DNA of 64,000 nt from Actinoallomurus vinaceus (GTDB lineage Bacteria > Actinomycetota > Actinomycetes > Streptosporangiales > Streptosporangiaceae). This document shows, piece by piece, positions 33,863 to 42,172 of the stretch. The stretch covers positions 558,001-622,000 of the forward strand of contig NZ_BAABHK010000003.1 of assembly GCF_039542055.1 (NCBI RefSeq). The letters run 5' to 3'. Both the position numbers and the translations under genes were made by a program. Each line of letters starts with the position of its first letter. The first letter of the stretch is position 1. The notes beneath the pieces are model-generated. The model made no database searches. It was not told where the DNA came from and saw only the letters and a list, made by a program, of their open reading frames with translations.

Positions 33863-34488
33863 CAGAGCGTCGACAGCCAGTTCTTCAGGACCGCGGCCCC
33901 AGCGTCACCGGACTTCTCCGGGTGGAACTGCGTCGCGCTCAGCGGACCGTTCTCCACCGCGGCGACGAAACGCTCGCCGTGCTCGCTCCAGGTCACCAGC
34001 GGCGGGGTGAACCGGCCGGGCGCCATCTCCCAGCGGCGCACGCCGTACGAGTGCACGAAGTAGAACCGGGTGTCCGGCTCGATGCCGGCGAACAGGACCG
34101 TCCCCTCCGGGGCCTCCACGGTGTTCCAGCCCATGTGCGGCAGGACCGGCGCCTCGATCCGTTCCACCGTGCCCGGCCACTCCGCGCAGCCGTCGGTGGC
34201 GATGCCGTGCTCGACGCCCTTCTCGAACAGGATCTGCATGCCGACGCAGATGCCCAGCACCGGGCGGCCCCCGGCGAGCCGGCGGCCGATGATCTGCTCG
34301 CCCCGGACGCCGCGCAGGCCGTTCATGCAGGCGGCGAAGGCACCGACGCCCGGCACGACCAGGCCGTCGGCGTTCAGCGCGGCGTCGAAGTCGGCCGTGA
34401 CCGTGACGTCCGCGCCGACGCGGGCGATGGCGCGCTCGGCGGAGCGCAGGTTGCCCGATCCGTAGTCGAGGACGACGACGTTCTTCAC
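33862..34488 (-). CDS. hisH: Imidazole glycerol phosphate synthase, glutamine amidotransferase subunit
   Basis: 208 residues, class I amidotransferase that feeds ammonia to HisF. Catalytic Cys in GICVGMQILFE, His and Glu in QFHPEKSG, oxyanion strand GVGAF. The GTG start overlaps the hisB stop (GTGA). Its final 66 bases plus the junction to the next gene are duplicated at 32170-32241. Confidence 0.97.
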   Translation of the reverse strand: MKNVVVLDYGSGNLRSAERAIARVGADVTVTADFDAALNADGLVVPGVGAFAACMNGLRGVRGEQIIGRRLAGGRPVLGICVGMQILFEKGVEHGIATDGCAEWPGTVERIEAPVLPHMGWNTVEAPEGTVLFAGIEPDTRFYFVHSYGVRRWEMAPGRFTPPLVTWSEHGERFVAAVENGPLSATQFHPEKSGDAGAAVLKNWLSTL

Positions 34489-35075
34489 AGCGTGCCCTTG
34501 GTCGAGGGGATGCCGTGCGCGCGCGGGTCGTGGGCGACGGCGTCGCGCAGCGCCCGCGCGAGGGCCTTGAACTGGGCCTCGACGATGTGATGCGCGTTGC
34601 GCCCGTACGGGACGTGGACGTGCAGGCAGATCGCGGCGTTGAACACCAACGCCTCGAAGATGTGCCGGGTCATCGTCGTGTCGTAGTCCGGGCCGATCAT
34701 CGGGGCGATGCCCTCCGGCTCGGTGTGCACGAGGTACGGCCGGCCGGACAGGTCGACCGTGACCTGGGCGAGCGTCTCGTCCAACGGCACACTCGCGTCC
34801 GCGAACCGCCGGATACCGGACTTGTCACCCAGCGCCTCGCGGAGCGCCTGACCCAGCGCGATCGCGGTGTCCTCGATCGTGTGGTGGCTGTCGATGTGCA
34901 GGTCGCCAGAGGTCTTCACGGTCAGGTCGAACGACCCGTGCTTGCCCAGCTGCGTCAGCATGTGGTCGAAGAAGCCGACGCCGGTGGCGACGTCCACCCG
35001 CCCGGCGCCGTCCAGGTCGATCTCGACGAGGACCTGGGTCTCCTTCGTGCCCCGCTCGACGCGTCCGGTCCGCAT
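34485..35075 (-). CDS. hisB: Imidazoleglycerol-phosphate dehydratase
   Basis: 196 residues, single-function manganese enzyme converting IGP to imidazole acetol phosphate. The repeated metal motifs are present: FFDHM, DSHHTIEDTAI, RHIFEAL and NAHHIVEAQFKALARALRDA. Start ATG 35075 behind GGAGGAG. Between hisC (23-bp gap) and hisH (GTGA overlap). Confidence 0.97.
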   Translation of the reverse strand: MRTGRVERGTKETQVLVEIDLDGAGRVDVATGVGFFDHMLTQLGKHGSFDLTVKTSGDLHIDSHHTIEDTAIALGQALREALGDKSGIRRFADASVPLDETLAQVTVDLSGRPYLVHTEPEGIAPMIGPDYDTTMTRHIFEALVFNAAICLHVHVPYGRNAHHIVEAQFKALARALRDAVAHDPRAHGIPSTKGTL

Positions 35076-35098
35076 CCGCTGCTCTCCTCCGGTTGAAC

Positions 35099-36172
35099 TC
35101 ACGTACTCTCCTTCAGCGCGGCGCGGAACGCCGCCATCTCCTCGGGCGTCCCGACGCTCACCCGCAGCCACTCCGGCGGCCCCACCTCGCGGATCAGCAC
35201 GCCTCGGTCGAGCATGCCCTGCCAGACGGCACGCCGGTCGGGAAACCTCCCGAACAGGACGAAGTTCGCGTCGGAGTCGGCGACCTGGAAGCCCTCCCCG
35301 CGCAGCCAGCCGACCAGCGCGTCGCGCTCGGTGCGCAGCGCCTGGACCGCGCCCAGCAGCTCCTCCTGGAACGCGATCGCCGTGCGCGCGACCGCCTGCG
35401 TCACCGCCGACAGGTGGTACGGCAGGCGGACGAGCAGCAGCGCGTCGATCACCGCCGGGTCGGCGGCGAGGTAGCCCACGCGGGTGCCGGCCATCGCGAA
35501 CGCCTTGCTCATCGTCCGGGTCACGATCAGCCGGGGACTGCCGGGCAGCAGCGACAGCGCGCTCGGCGTGCCCTCCCGCCGGAACTCGGCGTACGCCTCG
35601 TCGACCACGACCATGCCCGGCGCGACCTTCAGCACCGCCTCGATCGCCTCGAGCGTCAGCGACGTGCCCGTCGGGTTGTTCGGCGAGGTCAGGAACACGA
35701 TGTCGGGCCGGTGCTCCTCGACCGCCGCGACCGCCCGCTCGGCCTCCAGCCCGAAGTCCTCGTCGCGGTAGGCGTCGATCCACGCCGTGCCGCTGACCCG
35801 CGTGATGATCGGGTGCATGGAGTACGACGGCTCGAAGCCCATCGCGGAACGCCCCGGGCCGCCGAACGCCTGCAGGATCTGCTGGATGATCTCGTTCGAG
35901 CCGTTGGCCGCCCACACCTGGCGTGCGGTGACCCCGTGGCCGAGGTAGTCGGCGAGGTCCTTGCGCAGCTCGACGGCGTCGCGGTCGGGGTAGCGGTTGA
36001 GGCCGCCGGCGACGTCGGCCACCGCGCGGCCGAGCGCCTCGACCAGCCGCGGCGACGGCGGATAGGGGTTCTCGTTCGTGTTGAGCCGTACGGGCACATC
36101 CAGCTGCGGCGCGCCGTACGGCTCCTTCCCGCGCAGGTCGTCGCGGATCGGCAGATCGCTCAAGGAGGTCAC
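35099..36172 (-). CDS. hisC: Histidinol-phosphate aminotransferase
   Basis: 357-residue fold-type I PLP enzyme. Seen: LNTNENPYPPSP, NGSNEIIQQILQAF, SPNNPTGT, VVDEAYAEF and the PLP lysine in TMSKAFAMAGTRVGY; C-terminal Arg in WLRVSVG. GTG 36172 overlaps the hisD stop by GTGA. Confidence 0.96.
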   Translation of the reverse strand: MTSLSDLPIRDDLRGKEPYGAPQLDVPVRLNTNENPYPPSPRLVEALGRAVADVAGGLNRYPDRDAVELRKDLADYLGHGVTARQVWAANGSNEIIQQILQAFGGPGRSAMGFEPSYSMHPIITRVSGTAWIDAYRDEDFGLEAERAVAAVEEHRPDIVFLTSPNNPTGTSLTLEAIEAVLKVAPGMVVVDEAYAEFRREGTPSALSLLPGSPRLIVTRTMSKAFAMAGTRVGYLAADPAVIDALLLVRLPYHLSAVTQAVARTAIAFQEELLGAVQALRTERDALVGWLRGEGFQVADSDANFVLFGRFPDRRAVWQGMLDRGVLIREVGPPEWLRVSVGTPEEMAAFRAALKEST

Positions 36173-37476
36173 TCGGGGATTCCCCAATCGAACCGCGCCT
36201 TCATGGCGGCGCCGTGGGCGGGCAGGTCCTCGGCCTCGGCGAGCGTGACGACCCGCCGGGTCGCCTCCGCCAGGGCGGCCTCGTCGTAGTCGACCACGTG
36301 GATGCCGCGCAGGAACGTCTGCACCGACAGGCCGCTGGAGTGGCAGGCGCACCCGCCCGTGGGCAGCACGTGGTTCGAGCCGGCCATGTAGTCGCCGAGC
36401 GACACCGGCGCGTGCGGGCCGACGAAGATCGCCCCCGCGTTGCGGACCCGGGCCGCGACCGTACGGGCGTCGGCGGTCTGGATCTCCAGGTGCTCGGCGG
36501 CGTAGGCGTCGACGACCTTCAGCCCCGCGTCGACGCCGTCGACGAGGACGATTCCCGACTGGCGGCCGTCCAGCGCGGCGGTGATCCGCTCACTGTGCTT
36601 GGTGCGCGCGACCTGGGCGGCCAGCTCGCGCTCCACGGCGGCGGCCAGCTCCTCGGAGTCGGTCACGAGGACGGCCGCGGCGAGCGTGTCGTGCTCGGCC
36701 TGGCTGATCAGGTCGGCGGCGACGTGCACCGGGTCCGCGGTGGCGTCGGCCAGAACCGCGACCTCGGTGGGACCGGCCTCGGAGTCGATGCCGATCACGC
36801 CCTTGAGCAGCCGTTTGGCCGCCGCGACCCAGATGTTGCCGGGCCCGGTCACCATGTCGACACGCCGGCACTCCTCGGTGCCGTAGGCGAACATCGCGAC
36901 GGCCTGCGCGCCGCCCGCGGCGTACACCTCGTCCACGCCGAGCAGCGCGCACGTCGCGAGGATCGTCGGGTGCGGCAGCCCCCCGAACTCCTGCTGCGGC
37001 GGCGAGGTCACGGCAAGGGACTCGACCCCCGCCTCCTGCGCGGGCACGACGTTCATCACGACGCTGGAGGGGTAGACGGCCTGGCCGCCGGGGACGTAGA
37101 GCCCGACCCGCTCCACCGGCACCCACCGCTCGGTGACGGTGCCGCCCGGCACCACCTGGGTGGTGACGTCGGTGCGCCGCTGGGCGCGGTGGACGACGCG
37201 GGTGCGGCGGATGCACTCCTCGAGCGCGTCGCGGACGGCCGGATCCAGCTCGTCGAGTGCGCGGCCGATGGTCTCGGCGGGCACCCGCAGCGACTCGACC
37301 TTCACTCCGTCGAAGCGCGCGGTGTAGTCCCGTACGGCCTCGGCGCCGCGATGGCGTACGTCATCGCAGATGGGCCGCACCTTCTCCAGGGCGGCCTCAA
37401 CGTCGAGCTCGGCTCTCGGCAGCACGGAGCGCAGGTCGTCCGGCAGGGACCCGCGCAGGTCGATACGGGATATCAC
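36169..37476 (-). CDS. hisD: Histidinol dehydrogenase
   Basis: 435 residues; zinc- and NAD-dependent four-electron oxidation of histidinol to histidine. Seen: VGLYVPGG, VTGPGNIWVAAAKRLL, DSEAGPTEVAVLAD, SQAEHD, HLEI and GSNHVLPTGG. First gene of the his operon; ATG 37476. Upstream there is an AT-rich patch with a dyad that is likely its promoter/operator. Confidence 0.97.
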   Translation of the reverse strand: MISRIDLRGSLPDDLRSVLPRAELDVEAALEKVRPICDDVRHRGAEAVRDYTARFDGVKVESLRVPAETIGRALDELDPAVRDALEECIRRTRVVHRAQRRTDVTTQVVPGGTVTERWVPVERVGLYVPGGQAVYPSSVVMNVVPAQEAGVESLAVTSPPQQEFGGLPHPTILATCALLGVDEVYAAGGAQAVAMFAYGTEECRRVDMVTGPGNIWVAAAKRLLKGVIGIDSEAGPTEVAVLADATADPVHVAADLISQAEHDTLAAAVLVTDSEELAAAVERELAAQVARTKHSERITAALDGRQSGIVLVDGVDAGLKVVDAYAAEHLEIQTADARTVAARVRNAGAIFVGPHAPVSLGDYMAGSNHVLPTGGCACHSSGLSVQTFLRGIHVVDYDEAALAEATRRVVTLAEAEDLPAHGAAMKARFDWGIPE

Positions 37477-37570
37477 CTGATCAGTCTACGAAGGACCCTC
37501 ACCGGCCCGGACGCCGGTCTCACCCTCCGAGACGGCGGAGTGCCCTCTCGGCGAACATCACCGACACCAC

Positions 37571-37593
37571 GATTACCATTTCTTAGCGTAATC
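37571..37593. promoter_or_regulatory. AT-rich dyad upstream of the his operon
   Basis: GATTAC (37571-37576) and GTAATC (37588-37593) in a rare AT-rich stretch about 100 bp before hisD. It also contains TTGATT and TAAG/TAAT words on the minus strand that could serve as promoter elements. The rest of 37477-37684 shows no gene. Confidence 0.4.
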
Positions 37594-37684
37594 AATAGAT
37601 CACCGAAGGAGATCGGTGGCAGTCTGCGCGCACTTCAAGCCCGGCGCACGACCAGGACGCCGCCGCGCAGTGATCATCCAGACG

Positions 37685-37858
37685 CTACGCGCCCGGCCGT
37701 GCGCCCCCGGTGAACTCCTGCCGGTTCTCGGAGCGGTCGGCCGCCGCCGGGCCGACGTCGGGGAAGGTGTGCCAGCGGCGAGGGCGGGCGACGATCCAGC
37801 CGAGGATGAATCCGACGCACAGGCTGGCGATCGTCAGGAAGAACATGCTGAGCCACAT
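37685..37858 (-). CDS. Small single-span membrane protein (57 aa)
   Basis: ATG 37858 with GGAGG five bases upstream. A single strong membrane helix at the N-terminus (MWLSMFFLTIASLCVGFILG, W-I-V) is followed by basic RPRRW and a hydrophilic tail to TAG at 37685. Codon third-position GC and the ribosome site support it over an overlapping plus-strand frame. No known family is recognised. Confidence 0.65.
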   Translation of the reverse strand: MWLSMFFLTIASLCVGFILGWIVARPRRWHTFPDVGPAAADRSENRQEFTGGARPGA

Positions 37859-38123
37859 ACGGGCCTCCGAGCGAAAACACCGGCGGGAAGTACCGCCGTG
37901 CCGCGGCGGCGTGGCCGCGCGGTCGTCAGACCGTAACTCCGCAGGTCGTGGTGGTGTGTGCCGGTTGACGCGATCTAGTTCAAGGTGACTACGGTCACAC
38001 CGCCCGTGGAACGTTCCCGACCTCGCCCTGATGATCGTTCCAGGCCACGCCCTTTACATTGTAGATCACGAATTGGCCGAAACCGGCGCGACGGCGAGGG
38101 CCGGGACGTCGTACGCTGACGCC

Positions 38124-38786
38124 GTGACCGAACGGCTGCCGATCTTTCCGCTGGGAGCCGTGCTGTTCCCGGGGCTGGTGCTGCCCCTGCAGGTCTTCGA
38201 GGAGCGGTACCGCGAGCTGATGCGCGATCTCCTCGAGTCCGAAGAGCCGCATCGGTTCGGCGTCGTCTCGATCGAGCTCGGTCATGAGGTCGGCCCCGGT
38301 GCCGCCCGCCGGCTCGCGTCGGTCGGCTGCACCGCGGAGATCCGCGGCGTCCAGCAGCACGACGACGGCCGGTACGACGTCGTCACGACCGGCGGCTCGC
38401 GCTTCCACATCGAGCAGATCGACGACTCGCTCTCCTACCTCCGCGCCGACGTCACCCTGCTGCCGGAGGAGGACGGCCCCGGGGCCGACAAGGTCACGGG
38501 ACCGGTGAGCCGTCTGTTCCACCGCTACTGCGACCGACTGGTCGAACACGGCGCCGAGGTGGCCGACCTCGACGACCTGCCGACGGATCCCGTCGAGCTC
38601 TCGTATCTGGTCGGCGCCTCCGTGGTCCTGGACCGCCCGGACAAGCAGCGGTTGCTCGAGGCCGAGGACGCCGCGACCCGGCTCCACCTCGAATACGGCC
38701 TGCTCCGCCGGGAGAACCTCCTGCTGGAGGCCTTCCCGACCGTGCCCGCCGCGGAGTTCCTCGGCGGCACCGTCAGTCCCAACTGA
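38124..38786 (+). CDS. Lon substrate-binding-domain protein
   Basis: 220 residues of stand-alone Lon N-terminal (LAN) domain without ATPase or protease parts. Seen: LPIFPLGAVLFPGLVLPLQVFEERYRELM, which is the domain's signature, then GVVSIELGHEVG and a C-terminal helical bundle ending YGLLRRENLLLEAFP. Function unknown. GTG 38124 is preferred over an ATG at 38031 because homology begins here. Followed by ybaK in the same direction. Confidence 0.9.
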   Translation: MTERLPIFPLGAVLFPGLVLPLQVFEERYRELMRDLLESEEPHRFGVVSIELGHEVGPGAARRLASVGCTAEIRGVQQHDDGRYDVVTTGGSRFHIEQIDDSLSYLRADVTLLPEEDGPGADKVTGPVSRLFHRYCDRLVEHGAEVADLDDLPTDPVELSYLVGASVVLDRPDKQRLLEAEDAATRLHLEYGLLRRENLLLEAFPTVPAAEFLGGTVSPN

Positions 38787-38816
38787 CCCGATTCCGCAGA
38801 AAGGCAAGAGGCACCA

Positions 38817-39314
38817 GTGGCATCCAACCGGCGATCGGGCGGCAAGGGCACGCCCGCGACCGTGTCGGCGACGCGCGCCGGAATCCCCTTCACCCTGCAC
38901 CCGTACGAGGCCGACCCCGAAGCGGACTCCTACGGCGAAGCGGCGGCCGACGCCCTCGGCGTGCCGCACGACCGGCTCTTCAAGACGCTGGTGGCCGAGG
39001 TCGACGGCGACCTCACCGTCGCGGTCGTGCCGGTGTCGTCCACGCTCGACCTCAAGGCCCTGGCCGCCGCGGCCGGCGGCAAGCGCGCCGCCATGGCCGA
39101 CCCGGCGCAGGCCGAGCGCGTCACCGGCTACGTCCGGGGCGGCATCAGCCCGCTCGGGCAGCGCAAGCGGCTGCCGACGGTCGTCGACTCGTCCGCGTCA
39201 GGATTCCCGACGATCTACGTCTCGGCCGGTCGGCGTGGCCTCCAGATCGAACTGGCCCCCGCCGACCTGGTACGGCTGACCGGCGCCGCCACGGCCGGGA
39301 TCGCCCGCGGCTAG
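38817..39314 (+). CDS. ybaK: Cys-tRNA(Pro) deacylase
   Basis: 165-residue trans-editing protein that hydrolyses Cys-tRNA(Pro). Seen: GIPFTLHPYE, ALGVPHDRLFKTLV, VAVVPVSSTLDLKALA with the catalytic Lys region, GKRAAMADP, TGYVRGGISPLGQRKRLPTVVD and the C-terminal GLQIELAPADLVRLT. Start GTG 38817. Its last 117 bases overlap the 3' end of a convergent DUF2567 gene. Confidence 0.95.
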   Translation: MASNRRSGGKGTPATVSATRAGIPFTLHPYEADPEADSYGEAAADALGVPHDRLFKTLVAEVDGDLTVAVVPVSSTLDLKALAAAAGGKRAAMADPAQAERVTGYVRGGISPLGQRKRLPTVVDSSASGFPTIYVSAGRRGLQIELAPADLVRLTGAATAGIARG

Positions 39315-39809
39315 CCGCCTGCGCTTCTCCCGGCCCGCCACGTCCAGCGCCTCCAGCAGGCCGAACACCACCGCCGCCGTCAGCGGCCAGGCGAGGACCA
39401 CGCCGAGGGCGTGCAGGGCGAGCGGGGCCCGGACCAGCGTGCCGTCCGCGCCCGCCCGCAGCGCGTGGTGGTAGGCGCCCAAGCCGAAGAAATGGCCCAG
39501 CCGCCACGCCACGACGGCCGCCGCGACGGCGCCCACCGCGGTCCCGACGAGCAGGCCGAGCTCGCCCAGGCGCCCGGCCAGGACATAGGCGGCGACGCCG
39601 CACAGCAGGCCCATCGCGGCGGTGACCACGGCGAACCAGCCGTCCGCCGCGATCAGCGTCTGGGTCTCCGGATCGGCGAGGAGCGCCTTGCCGCCCGCCA
39701 TCTGATAGGTCGTCCGGGGTGCGAGGGCGACCCACAGCAGCCCGATCGGCACGCCCAGTACGGTGATCGCAAGCGCCGCCAGCACTCCTGCGCGAATCCG
39801 GCTCGCCAC
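39198..39809 (-). CDS. DUF2567 membrane protein
   Basis: 203 residues; four hydrophobic segments (VLAALAITVLGVPIGLLWVAL, VVTAAMGLLCGVAAYVLA, LLVGTAVGAVAAAVVAW, ALGVVLAWPLTAAVVFGLLEAL) and the family motif AADGWFAVVTAAMG. GTG 39809 follows GGAGGG. The reading frame runs 117 bp into ybaK on the other strand; the extra charged C-terminal about 38 residues may be a read-on extension of a shorter ancestral protein. Confidence 0.8.
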   Translation of the reverse strand: MASRIRAGVLAALAITVLGVPIGLLWVALAPRTTYQMAGGKALLADPETQTLIAADGWFAVVTAAMGLLCGVAAYVLAGRLGELGLLVGTAVGAVAAAVVAWRLGHFFGLGAYHHALRAGADGTLVRAPLALHALGVVLAWPLTAAVVFGLLEALDVAGREKRRRLAAGDPGRGGAGQPYQVGGGQFDLEATPTGRDVDRRES

Positions 39810-39911
39810 TCGCCCTCCCCCGGCGTCGGTGAACATCGCAGCGTACCGCCTTAACCTGGACGCCTCCTGGCCCACGTCGCGGCATAGATCTTCTGAGATA
39901 GTGTGCCCGCC

Positions 39912-40592
39912 ATGTCTGGATTCAGCCCGGCGTTCGAGCGGCTTGGGGCCGCCTACGCGGCGGTCGCCGCACAGCAACAGGAGGTTTTGGCGGAATTCCT
40001 GCCGGCGGCCGACTGGAGCACCGACCTGACGACCGGCACCTACACGCAGGGGGACGTCACCCTGCACGTGGCCCTCATCGGGAGCTTCGCCGAGAACGAC
40101 CGCAGCTGGCTGTGGGGCTGGGCCAACCCCCAGTTCGGTCCCTCCCACCCGGCGGTGCTGAACCCGCAGGCCATGGGCTCCCGCCTCGGAATCCCCGAGA
40201 TGACCTCGCGCGAGCTGGACCTGTCCTGGTACGAGGGGCCGGCGCGGAACGGCGGTGAACTGGTCGCCATGGTCGCCACCGGCATGCTCGGCCTGGCCGG
40301 CATGATCCCCGGCCCCTACGACGGCGGGGTCGCCTACTTCGCCGTCCGCGACCCGGCCGTTCCGGCGGCCGCGTGGGACTCCGTCACGGCACCCCGCCTG
40401 ATCACGGGCGGGCTCTCCCTGTTCCCCGCCGACCACCGGCTGACCGTCATGCGGTTCTTCAGCCACCACCGGCTGGCGTACCGGCAGGCCGAGACGTCGA
40501 TCACCGCGACGCTGCCGGACGGCGGCTCCTGTGTCGTGGAGTTCGACGACCAGGACCGCCTGGCGAACCTGTCGGTGACCGTCCGCTCCTGA
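39912..40592 (+). CDS. DUF6882 protein
   Basis: 226 residues, soluble, function unknown. Typical features: AFERLGAAYAAVAAQQQEVLAEFLP, DVTLHVALIGSFAENDRSWLWGWAN and SHPAVL. Start ATG 39912, divergent from the DUF2567 gene. Its TGA lies in the first unit of a 24-bp tandem repeat. Confidence 0.75.
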   Translation: MSGFSPAFERLGAAYAAVAAQQQEVLAEFLPAADWSTDLTTGTYTQGDVTLHVALIGSFAENDRSWLWGWANPQFGPSHPAVLNPQAMGSRLGIPEMTSRELDLSWYEGPARNGGELVAMVATGMLGLAGMIPGPYDGGVAYFAVRDPAVPAAAWDSVTAPRLITGGLSLFPADHRLTVMRFFSHHRLAYRQAETSITATLPDGGSCVVEFDDQDRLANLSVTVRS

Positions 40593-40658
40593 CCGCCGAG
40601 ACCCGGCGGGCACTGATCGCCAAGGCCTGGCGGGTTCTGATCGCCGAGGCCCGGCGGG
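40587..40658. repeat. 24-bp tandem array at the DUF6882 stop
   Basis: Three 24-bp units, 40587-40610, 40611-40634 and 40635-40658, of the form NNCTGAYCGCCRAGRCCYGGCGGG. The TGA in the first is the gene's stop (40590-40592); here all three copies keep TGA. Confidence 0.9.
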
Positions 40659-40728
40659 CCGGGAGTCCCGGAGGTCCTCGGCGGAAAAATCGATCGACCA
40701 GCGGCGCCGCGCGCCGTACCTTCGTGGC

Positions 40729-40815
40729 ATGTTCCGCATGGCCGCCCTCCTGTCGCCCGCGCACCTCGACGCGCCGGGCGCCGCGGCCGTGCTCGCCGAC
40801 GGCCTGCGACGCTGA
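40729..40815 (+). CDS. Possible leader peptide upstream of the second EF-Tu gene
   Basis: 28-codon frame starting MFRMAALLSPAHLDAP and ending TGA at 40813-40815, at the first base of a 12-bp-arm hairpin. No ribosome site is seen; a TACCTT box just before ATG suggests a leaderless message. The arrangement peptide-hairpin-gene resembles an attenuator, but translation is unproven. Confidence 0.35.
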   Translation: MFRMAALLSPAHLDAPGAAAVLADGLRR

Positions 40816-40856
40816 CCCTCCTCCGCCCCGTCCTTCGAGAACCCGCGGAGGAGGGT
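40815..40856 (+). promoter_or_regulatory. Strong hairpin in the EF-Tu leader
   Basis: ACCCTCCTCCGC (40815-40826) pairs perfectly with GCGGAGGAGGGT (40845-40856), 18-base loop. No T-run follows. It lies between the 28-codon frame and the EF-Tu ATG (40921), so it could attenuate tuf expression or end an upstream transcript. Confidence 0.6.
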
Positions 40857-40920
40857 GGCACGGCAGAGGCGTCGCCCCCTGCCCGGGTTCTCACGTTCGA
40901 TCACGACGCGAGGACGAACC

Positions 40921-42105
40921 ATGGCCAAGCAGGTCTACGAACGCGGCAAGCCGCATCTCAACATCGGCACGATGGGTCACGTCGACCACGGCAAGACCAC
41001 CCTCACCGCGGCGATCACCAAGGTGCTGAGCCGGCAGGGGCTGGCCCGGGTCGTGCCCTTCGAGGGCATCGACCGCGCCCCGGAGGAGCGCGACCGCGGC
41101 ATCACGATCAACATCGCGCACGTGGAGTACGAGACGCCGACGCGGCACTACGCCCACGTCGACATGCCGGGACACGCCGACTACATCAAGAACATGGTCA
41201 CCGGCGCCGCGCAGATCGACGGGGCGATCCTCGTCGTGTCCGCGCTCGACGGCGCGATGCCCCAGACGCGGGAGCACGTGGTGCTCGCCCGGCAGGTGGG
41301 CGTCCGCCACATCGTCGTCGCCCTCAACAAGGCCGACGCCGTCGAGGACGCCGAGCTGCTCGACCTGGTCGAGCTGGAGGTCCGTGAGCTGCTGTCGGCG
41401 TACGGCTTCCCCGGGGAGGAGATCCCCGTGGTCCGCGTGTCCGGGCTGCGGGCCCTCGAGGACGACCCGTACTGGACGAGGCGGATCGAGGACCTCCTCG
41501 CGGCCGTCGACGCGTACGTGCCGATCCCGGCGCGGATCCTCGACCGGCCGTTCCTGCTGCCGATCGAGAACGTGCTGACGATCACCGGGCGGGGCACCGT
41601 CGTCACCGGCGTCGTCGAGCAGGGCGCGATCCGGACCGGCGACCACGTCGAGGTCGTCGGACTGGGCGCGACCCTGACCACGGTCGCCACCGGGCTGGAG
41701 ACGTTCGGCCGGGCGATGGACCACGCGGAGGCCGGCGACAACGCGGCCGTGCTGCTGCGGGGCGTCCGCCGGGAGCAGGTGCGCCGCGGCCAGGTCGTCG
41801 CCGCGCCGGGGGCGATCCGCCCGCACGCGCGGTTCCAGGCCGAGGTGTACGTCCTCGGCGCGGAGGAGGGCGGCCGGAACCGGCCGTTCTTCACCGGGTA
41901 CCGGCCGCAGTTCCACATCCGGACGACGGACGTGGTCGGCGACATCGACCTGGGCGAGGGCGGGATGGCGCTGCCCGGTGACACCGTCACGATGACGGTG
42001 GAGCTGGGCCGGCCGGTCGCCCTGGAGGAGGGCCTCGGCTTCGCGATCCGCGAGGGCGGCCGTACGGTCGGCGCGGGCACCGTCACCGCCCTGCCCGGCC
42101 GGTAG
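40921..42105 (+). CDS. Second, divergent elongation factor Tu (tuf3-like)
   Basis: 394-residue GTPase that delivers aminoacyl-tRNA. G motifs intact: GHVDHGKTT, DMPGH (usual DCPGH; Cys to Met), NKAD, SGL. Domains 2 and 3 are complete (TITGRGTVVTGVVEQG, YRPQFHIRTTDV, AIREGGRTVGAG). It differs from housekeeping EF-Tu at many conserved sites, for example LGFAIREGG where LRFAIREGG is usual. Like Streptomyces tuf3 it stands alone, outside the ribosomal str operon. Some producers use such copies against elfamycins or under stress; here that is inference. A second, main tuf should exist elsewhere. Confidence 0.9.
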   Translation: MAKQVYERGKPHLNIGTMGHVDHGKTTLTAAITKVLSRQGLARVVPFEGIDRAPEERDRGITINIAHVEYETPTRHYAHVDMPGHADYIKNMVTGAAQIDGAILVVSALDGAMPQTREHVVLARQVGVRHIVVALNKADAVEDAELLDLVELEVRELLSAYGFPGEEIPVVRVSGLRALEDDPYWTRRIEDLLAAVDAYVPIPARILDRPFLLPIENVLTITGRGTVVTGVVEQGAIRTGDHVEVVGLGATLTTVATGLETFGRAMDHAEAGDNAAVLLRGVRREQVRRGQVVAAPGAIRPHARFQAEVYVLGAEEGGRNRPFFTGYRPQFHIRTTDVVGDIDLGEGGMALPGDTVTMTVELGRPVALEEGLGFAIREGGRTVGAGTVTALPGR

Positions 42106-42113
42106 TCCGCGGT

Positions 42114-42148
42114 CTTCGGCCACACGCCGCCGAGGCGTGTGGCCGAAG
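42114..42148. terminator. Bidirectional terminator hairpin between tuf and gntP
   Basis: CTTCGGCCACACGCC (42114-42128) and GGCGTGTGGCCGAAG (42134-42148), 15 perfect pairs with a five-base loop, between convergent genes. No T-tract, as is common for actinomycete terminators. Confidence 0.9.
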
Positions 42149-42172
42149 AGCGGCGGGAGCGACAACGCCTGT

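Noticed and set aside
37616..37936. Plus-strand 106-codon frame before the Lon-domain gene
   Set aside because: Overlaps the better supported 57-residue minus-strand membrane gene; no family similarity.
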